Shown: in pieces, positions 15,181 through 19,942 of the stretch
Layout of the letters: every line of letters begins with the position of its first letter
Position numbering within the stretch: the stretch's first letter is position 1
Assembly (NCBI GenBank): GCA_905193085.1
Contig: CAJJNI010000017.1
Coordinates: forward strand, 1-19,942
Length of the DNA stretch: 19,942 nucleotides
Direction: 5' to 3'
Source: an uncultured Lachnospiraceae bacterium
Lineage (GTDB): Bacteria; Bacillota; Clostridia; Lachnospirales; Lachnospiraceae
Program-made: the position numbers and the translations under genes
The notes under the pieces: generated by a model
Seen by the model: the letters and a program-made list of their open reading frames with translations, nothing else
The model's database searches: none
What the model was told of the DNA's origin: nothing

Positions 15181-15804
15181 TCTGATTGAAAAAACACAGC
15201 CACAATAGTTCTGTCTGTACATTCCATACTCATTCGAAATTTCAGTAGAACGCTTATATCCGTTTTTCTTCTTAAAATCTGAGCATAAATATTTTATATT
15301 ATATTTATGTTCTAAATCCAGTCCTATTTCATTAAGTTTAGCAGCATTTTTGAGCGGACTTATCGATAATGTAGTTGTAAAATAATCGAAATTGCCTTCT
15401 TTAGCATGCTTTGCAGTCTCTTCAAGTCTTAATCTGTAGCACAAAAAGCAACGCTGCGAACCTTCCCTGCAATTTTCGTATCCCTTTACAGTTTCATAAA
15501 ACTTCTTTGTATCATATACTCCTTCTACAAATTTAACCGGATATTTTGTTGGAAATTTCTTTATAAATTCCTGCTGTTCGGTCACCCTTTTATAATATTC
15601 ATCCTCCGGATAAATATTAGGATTATAATAAAATACCGTTATATTAAAATATTCAGACAGATATTCTATACAATAACTGCTGCATGGCGCACAGCAACTG
15701 TGCAAAAAAAGTGACGGAGCTTCTTTAGTATTATTTAACTGTCTTTCTGAAACAATCTTTTCAAGCTCTTTTTCAAGTTCCTTCTGATAATTTATATTAT
15801 TCAT
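15175..15804 (-). CDS. queH: Epoxyqueuosine reductase QueH
   Basis: A 209-residue enzyme of the former DUF208 family that makes queuosine in tRNA by reducing epoxyqueuosine, the last step of the pathway, without cobalamin (unlike QueG). The hallmark cysteines are present: HSCCAPC (C37, C38, C41) with another Cys at 45, RCFLCYRLRLEET (C119, C122), and a C-terminal YCGCVFS. The HSCCAPCSSY block is followed by YYNPNIYPEDEYYKR, also family-typical. Length is normal. It is apparently monocistronic with its own promoter. It implies that this organism makes or salvages queuosine precursors for tRNAs with GUN anticodons. Confidence 0.93.
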   Translation of the reverse strand: MNNINYQKELEKELEKIVSERQLNNTKEAPSLFLHSCCAPCSSYCIEYLSEYFNITVFYYNPNIYPEDEYYKRVTEQQEFIKKFPTKYPVKFVEGVYDTKKFYETVKGYENCREGSQRCFLCYRLRLEETAKHAKEGNFDYFTTTLSISPLKNAAKLNEIGLDLEHKYNIKYLCSDFKKKNGYKRSTEISNEYGMYRQNYCGCVFSIRE

Positions 15805-15855
15805 TTTCTTTCTAACTCCAACCGCTGACTATCATGCTAACATTTCAGCCTACAT

Positions 15856-15884
15856 ATTATAGATATAATGTTTATTTCTGACAG
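15856..15884 (-). promoter_or_regulatory. Promoter of queH
   Basis: On the minus strand CTGTCA (15879-15884) is 17 bases upstream of TATAAT (15856-15861). The start codon follows about 50 bases later. Confidence 0.55.
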
Positions 15885-15955
15885 GACATAAAACTTATTA
15901 AAGTATATATATGCATACTGATTTGTTTAACGCTTGTTTAATTTATTTCATATAC

Positions 15956-15984
15956 TTGCATCTTTATTATATTTGTGCTATAAT
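15956..15984 (+). promoter_or_regulatory. Promoter of tRNA-Thr(CGT)
   Basis: TTGCAT (15956-15961) is followed after 17 bases by TATAAT (15979-15984), preceded by TG as an extended -10. The tRNA begins 17 bases after the -10. Confidence 0.75.
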
Positions 15985-16000
15985 TAATTAGTAATTTTAA

Positions 16001-16072
<72 letters not shown>

Positions 16073-16098
16073 TTTTTTTCATGCTTTTTTATAGATTT

Positions 16099-17187
16099 TC
16101 ACTTACTTTTAAGTACTTTCAAACGCTCTGTAAACATTTCATAATACTCTGGAAGAGCATCGAAACATTCTTTTTTTACATCTTCTACCTGATTAAGCCC
16201 GATTCTTGTGACAGCCTCTATCGCTGCCTCTTTCTGTGTCATTTTTTTACCAAATACGGTCTGTGCATTTGCACCTTCAATAGTATCATAAGCTTTAAAT
16301 GCCTGATTAAAATCCATCAGCTTATGAAGTGATTTTGGCTTATTATTTGCATTGGAAACTAATACGCCCCAGTTTCCCCAGTGTCTGTCATTGTTACCTG
16401 TCAGGTAATCTATAATGTTCATCATGTAATAATTGTGTTTATCTAATGACAGTATATACTTCTTTACATTTCTTCCATGATTAATTGAATAAACCTCAAA
16501 TGCCTCCATTGAAACTATGGCATATTCTTTTGAAGTAATATTGTCACTTACACTTACTGGCTCACCGTCAAAATAGTCTTTCTCATAAAGCACCTGTTCA
16601 ACATCAAAACAACGGCATATTCTGCTGGCAAGAAGTTCTCTTTCCACAGCATCTTCACCGCCATCTTTCAACAGCCTGAAACCGTCTTTTGTGCGCTGCC
16701 ATGCTTTCGGAAAGCAACCATTTGTTGCAAGATCCCTTGCAAGCGATTCGTTTTGTACTGTGTACTGTTTTCCTTTTAAAGATATATCGATAAATGTATT
16801 TTCAAGGTGATTATCGTACAAATTTATGTTTGAAAATGTAATTTTTTCACCTTTTTTTCTAACCCAGAAAACATCTGTAAGAGATGTACACCTGTAGGAG
16901 AGGGCTATCTGCGCCCTTTCTTTATCCGTTACAGCCTGTAACATTCCGATGCTGTTTAATATTTCTTTTGCATATTTACGGTCAAGTGTGAGAACCCGGC
17001 TCGAACACCAGTAATTAAAATTTGTAATATTATTTACAAGGGTATCTATATCTGTATCTTCTTCTAAGTACAGATTATATGGCATAAATGATTTAAAATA
17101 TATTTTACTTCGTCCGCTGTTGTCAATAACGGCAACTTTTCTGTCTTTATGCATTATTTCATATACAATCTTTTTATTATCCGCCAT
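16099..17187 (-). CDS. HipA-like protein kinase, orphan (no HipB)
   Basis: A 362-residue soluble protein. Residues 155-175 (TNGCFPKAWQ to RLLKDGG) resemble the nucleotide-binding loop and the strand with the ATP-contacting lysine (K174). DYLTGNNDRHWGNWGVLV (260-277) is a clear HipA-type catalytic loop with D267 and N272, and MDFNQAF (D292) is the metal-binding equivalent of DFG. HipA proteins phosphorylate targets such as glutamyl-tRNA synthetase in toxin-antitoxin systems, but no HipB-like DNA-binding antitoxin gene adjoins it, and the N-terminal half lacks the usual HipA dimer domain signature. AAGGAG lies six bases before the ATG. It follows the mscS gene by 74 bases on the same strand. 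Its substrate cannot be stated; a housekeeping signalling role is as likely as a toxin. Confidence 0.75.
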   Translation of the reverse strand: MADNKKIVYEIMHKDRKVAVIDNSGRSKIYFKSFMPYNLYLEEDTDIDTLVNNITNFNYWCSSRVLTLDRKYAKEILNSIGMLQAVTDKERAQIALSYRCTSLTDVFWVRKKGEKITFSNINLYDNHLENTFIDISLKGKQYTVQNESLARDLATNGCFPKAWQRTKDGFRLLKDGGEDAVERELLASRICRCFDVEQVLYEKDYFDGEPVSVSDNITSKEYAIVSMEAFEVYSINHGRNVKKYILSLDKHNYYMMNIIDYLTGNNDRHWGNWGVLVSNANNKPKSLHKLMDFNQAFKAYDTIEGANAQTVFGKKMTQKEAAIEAVTRIGLNQVEDVKKECFDALPEYYEMFTERLKVLKSK

Positions 17188-17207
17188 ATCCTGCTCCTTT
17201 TATTAAT

Positions 17208-17236
17208 TCAGGGCGGACATTATGAATCCGCCCTGA
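17208..17236 (-). terminator. Perfect 10-bp hairpin between mscS and the HipA-like gene
   Basis: TCAGGGCGGA (17208-17217) and TCCGCCCTGA (17227-17236) enclose nine bases. The GC-rich stem is followed on the minus strand by AATTAATAAAA, not a T-run, and then directly by the ribosome binding site of the HipA-like gene. It may be a partial terminator or an RNA-stability element. Confidence 0.6.
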
Positions 17237-17261
17237 CACTTACCCTTAGATAGCACAAACA

Positions 17262-18167
17262 TTATTTTGAATCATGAACATGTATATCAAGCTGATTGTA
17301 CGGAATTTCTATTCCATTTTCATCAAATTTAAGTTTAATCTGCTCTGTCAAATCCCATTTTGTACTCCAGTAATTTTCTGATTTAACCCATACCCTTAAA
17401 CCTAAATTAACCTCACTTGCTGCAAGTTCATTTACAAATACTGTTATTTCTTTTTCTTTTAAAACATTTTCATAGTGTGAAGCTATATCTGATAAAATAC
17501 TTTTTGCAAGTTTTAAATCAGAATTATAACCTATGCCGACACTTAAGTCAACTCTTCTTATATCCTGTGCAGTAACATTTGTAATATTGCTGTTTGACAA
17601 TGTTCCATTTGGAATAAATATAAGTTTGTTATCTACTGTTACAAGTTTTGTATAAAACATGTGTATCTCTGCAACTGTTCCTTCTTCATTTGCAATAATG
17701 TAGTCTCCAACCTTGAACGGTTTTAACATGAGAATAAGAACTCCTCCGGCAAAATTAGAAAGGCTCCCCTGCAATGCAAGTCCTATCGCAAGTCCGGCTG
17801 AACCTACTATAGCCATCAGTGATGATGCCTCAACACCAAATCTTCCGACAATAATTACGAAAAGTATAAAATAAAGAATAAATTTTATGAGCGCATCTAA
17901 AAACTGGATAACTCCTGTATCAGCATCTGCCTTTTTAAGTGAACGCTTTACAATCTTTCTTATTATATTTGTTATTTTCTTTCCAATAAAAAATATAATT
18001 ACAGCTATAATAACATTTATTCCAAATGAAATAAGATTTGGAATATGATCTTTTGCATATTGAAGTACAACATTTGTCTGCTGCTGTACTTCTTCTAAAT
18101 TATTATTTACCGCACCGACAACTTCTTCTGCCACATCAGCGGAATCAGTTAAAACATACCAATTCAT
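17262..18167 (-). CDS. mscS: Small-conductance mechanosensitive channel, MscS family
   Basis: A 301-residue channel that would release solutes on hypo-osmotic shock. After a hydrophilic N-terminal region (1-45), membrane segments lie at about 46-66, 85-108 and 112-140. The pore-lining third helix is recognisable as MAIVGSAGLAIGLALQGSLS with the Gly/Ala packing of MscS, followed by NFAGGVLILMLKPFKVGDYI. The beta domain contains FIPNGTLSNSNITN, and the cytoplasmic vestibule ends in DIHVHDSK. GGAGG lies ten bases before the ATG. It starts 29 bases after the stop of the GlgB-like gene, so the two are probably co-transcribed. Length matches E. coli MscS. Confidence 0.94.
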   Translation of the reverse strand: MNWYVLTDSADVAEEVVGAVNNNLEEVQQQTNVVLQYAKDHIPNLISFGINVIIAVIIFFIGKKITNIIRKIVKRSLKKADADTGVIQFLDALIKFILYFILFVIIVGRFGVEASSLMAIVGSAGLAIGLALQGSLSNFAGGVLILMLKPFKVGDYIIANEEGTVAEIHMFYTKLVTVDNKLIFIPNGTLSNSNITNVTAQDIRRVDLSVGIGYNSDLKLAKSILSDIASHYENVLKEKEITVFVNELAASEVNLGLRVWVKSENYWSTKWDLTEQIKLKFDENGIEIPYNQLDIHVHDSK

Positions 18168-18196
18168 TCTGACTGTTCCTCCTGTTCTATAAAATA

Positions 18197-19942
18197 TTAT
18201 TTACCGGCATAGCGAAATACCAGAACTGACATAGGCGGAATTTTAATCGTTATTGAATCATTGTATCCATCTGCACTTTCTTCTTTAGTAATTTTTACTC
18301 TCGGATTAACAATACCTTCTCCACCAAATGTCAAGGCATCGCTGTTAAATACCTCTTTGTATTTTCCTTTGTATGGTACACCAATTTTATGTTCATCATA
18401 TTGTAGCGGCAAAAAGTTAGCTATAACTAACATTTTTTCACTGCCACTCAGATCACTTCGCATAAATATAATTATATTTTCGTCTTTATTCATCGCATTT
18501 ACCCACATAAAGCCATCTTCACTGTTATCAGACTCATGCAATGCTTTGTTTGAACAATATAACTCATTCAGACCCTGAATAAATGATTTCATATCTTCAT
18601 ATTTATCCTGATTAAACTCTTCCCATTCAAGCGGTGTTGAAAAATCCCATACATTATCCGAGCCTATATCCTGCCCCATAAACAAAAGCTTTTTGCCAGG
18701 GTGCATAAACATATATGCATATAATGTTTTCAGATTTGCAAACTGAATTTTTTCACTTCCTGGAAGAAGTGTTCTTATGCAGCCGAAAGACTGCAGTGTA
18801 CTTCTGTGAGATATATCAAGCACAAAATTCTCACTGTACTGATAGAGCATTGGCTCTGAAACCGTGTTATAAAGGCCACTCCGAAAAATTGGGTCTGTTC
18901 CCATAAATGTAAGTATCTGTCTGTTCCAGCCATAATTTAATTTCATATCGAAACCAAGTCCGTCTTCTTCTACTTTAGTAGTTACTAAAGGCCAGCCGGA
19001 ATCATCTTCAGCAATAAGCAATACATCCGGATTATTTTTCTTGAAAACAGAATTAAGATGTTTAAAAAATTCTATTCCGTCAAGATTTTCATTTCCACCG
19101 TATATATTAGGAAGCCACTGCTCAGGTGTTTTTGCATAATCTAAGTATAATACTGAATCTGCCTTGTGTACAAACAGACCATCAATATGATATTTTTCTG
19201 CCCAGAAAAATGCTGATGAAATGAGAAAATCTGTCACCTGCTTTCTTCCATAATTGTATATTGCCATATCAAATTTAGGGTGATAGCCCTGTCTTTTATC
19301 CATATGCTCGTAAAGCCATGTTCCATCAAAACATGCAAGTCCACTGTCATTTAATGGGAACCCGAAAAATGAAACTTCTAAAATTACACCGATATTTTTC
19401 TTATGCATATAATCGATAAACTTCTGAAAATCGCCTGTAGTTCCAAGAGAACTCTCCGGCGCATAATTTGAAAATGTATGATATCCTTTTGCAGTGTTGA
19501 CAGACTCCATTACAGGAAGTAGTAAAACATGTGTATAACCACACTGATTAACATATGCAGCTATTTTTTCAGCTAACTGTATATAGTCCGTACATTCTTT
19601 ATTAAATGTGTCCAGATGAACTTCATATATTGACATGGCATCTGTCTTACAGTCAAACTTCTTTCTCTTCTCAAGCCATTTTGAATCAGTCCAGTTATAA
19701 TTATCCAAATCACTTACTATAGATGCTTTATCTAATGTGTTTTCAGTCATTACAGCATACGGGTCAGACTTCATGACTCTTGTTCCATCTTTACATGCAA
19801 TTGAAAATTTGTACATTTCGCCACTTGTAATTCCCGGAACAAATAATTCAAACACACCGCTTTTCCATAAATTTCTCATCGGATTTGCTTTTTCGTGCCA
19901 GTGGTTGAAATTTCCGACAACGCTTACAGATACTGCATTAGG
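18197..19942 (-). CDS. GlgB-like glycogen branching enzyme homologue, catalytic residues lost; 5' end outside the window
   Basis: The frame is open to the right edge and gives 581 visible residues (counting from the Met at 19879, with 21 more upstream). The N-terminus is a CBM48-type domain (SVVGNFNHWHEKANPMRNLW), then a GH13 barrel and a C-terminal beta domain, as in 1,4-alpha-glucan branching enzymes. Family landmarks are kept: LYEHMDKRQG, YGGNENLDGIEFFK, GLGFDMKLNYGW and LLIAEDDSGWP (proton-donor Glu 291). But the nucleophile block reads GLFVHKADS where the family has GLRVDAVAS (Asp to His238, Arg to Phe), the region-IV block reads SHRS instead of SHDE (Asp to Arg359), and region I reads EVSFFGFP instead of DWVPGHFP. 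There is no frameshift. It is probably a non-catalytic glucan-binding paralogue; branching activity seems unlikely. Confidence 0.85.
   Translation of the reverse strand, partial: PNAVSVSVVGNFNHWHEKANPMRNLWKSGVFELFVPGITSGEMYKFSIACKDGTRVMKSDPYAVMTENTLDKASIVSDLDNYNWTDSKWLEKRKKFDCKTDAMSIYEVHLDTFNKECTDYIQLAEKIAAYVNQCGYTHVLLLPVMESVNTAKGYHTFSNYAPESSLGTTGDFQKFIDYMHKKNIGVILEVSFFGFPLNDSGLACFDGTWLYEHMDKRQGYHPKFDMAIYNYGRKQVTDFLISSAFFWAEKYHIDGLFVHKADSVLYLDYAKTPEQWLPNIYGGNENLDGIEFFKHLNSVFKKNNPDVLLIAEDDSGWPLVTTKVEEDGLGFDMKLNYGWNRQILTFMGTDPIFRSGLYNTVSEPMLYQYSENFVLDISHRSTLQSFGCIRTLLPGSEKIQFANLKTLYAYMFMHPGKKLLFMGQDIGSDNVWDFSTPLEWEEFNQDKYEDMKSFIQGLNELYCSNKALHESDNSEDGFMWVNAMNKDENIIIFMRSDLSGSEKMLVIANFLPLQYDEHKIGVPYKGKYKEVFNSDALTFGGEGIVNPRVKITKEESADGYNDSITIKIPPMSVLVFRYAGK

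Noticed and set aside
16081..16332. 83-residue plus-strand ORF after the tRNA
   Set aside because: Antisense of the HipA-like C-terminus with Phe/Cys-rich composition and no ribosome binding site.
18197..19942. Frameshift or sequencing error as the cause of the missing GlgB catalytic residues
   Set aside because: The frame is continuous on both sides of every changed block, with family-like residues immediately around them, so substitutions explain the changes better.

Overview
The window looks like chromosomal DNA from a low-GC, anaerobic Gram-positive of the Lachnospiraceae type, possibly a pectin user close to Lachnospira. The reasons are an AT-rich composition, AGGAGG-type ribosome binding sites, TTGACA/TATAAT promoters, and marker families: the SCIFF peptide with its radical SAM maturase, a fused SecDF, a GGGtGRT protein, DUF5685 beside a J-domain protein, a COG2509 flavoprotein, QueH and an intracellular GH28 polygalacturonase. 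No transposase, integrase, phage gene or CRISPR array was seen. Taxonomy is inferred from family content, not from a marker comparison.

Layout: 1-1300 (+) holds the end of a probable Fe-S scaffold-like gene and the GGGtGRT gene, closed by a terminator. 1371-7280 (-) holds, in transcription order, a TIGR04086-type membrane protein, the small SCIFF peptide gene (46 codons, easily missed), its radical SAM maturase, the fused secDF and, after hairpins, a GH28 pectinase. 7481-10190 (+) is a CNNM/CorC-type transporter translationally coupled to a MATE exporter. 10285-11268 (+) is an unrecognised protein with two tandem FliD-C-terminus-like repeats, ending in a strong bidirectional terminator. 11421-15804 (-) carries a COG2509 flavoprotein, a tRNA-Thr(GGT) with its own promoter and terminator, a three-gene unit (zinc-ribbon membrane protein, DUF5685, J-domain protein with a Cys-rich tail) and queH. 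A tRNA-Thr(CGT) lies at 16001-16072 (+). 16099-19942 (-) is a probable operon of a GlgB-like protein (5' end outside the window), an MscS channel and a HipA-like kinase without a HipB partner.

The most notable points are: (1) the GlgB-like protein keeps the branching-enzyme fold signatures but has lost the catalytic nucleophile Asp (His), the region-IV Asp (Arg) and the region-I Asp/His, so it looks like an intact pseudoenzyme; (2) the SCIFF locus has a long-loop hairpin between precursor and maturase, and a tiny candidate leader ORF ahead of the precursor; (3) the orphan HipA-like kinase shares an operon with the pseudo-branching enzyme and the MscS channel; (4) DUF5685 carries two Asp-rich motifs resembling those of all-alpha isoprenoid synthases; (5) the duplicated FliD-C-like protein has no other flagellar gene near it.
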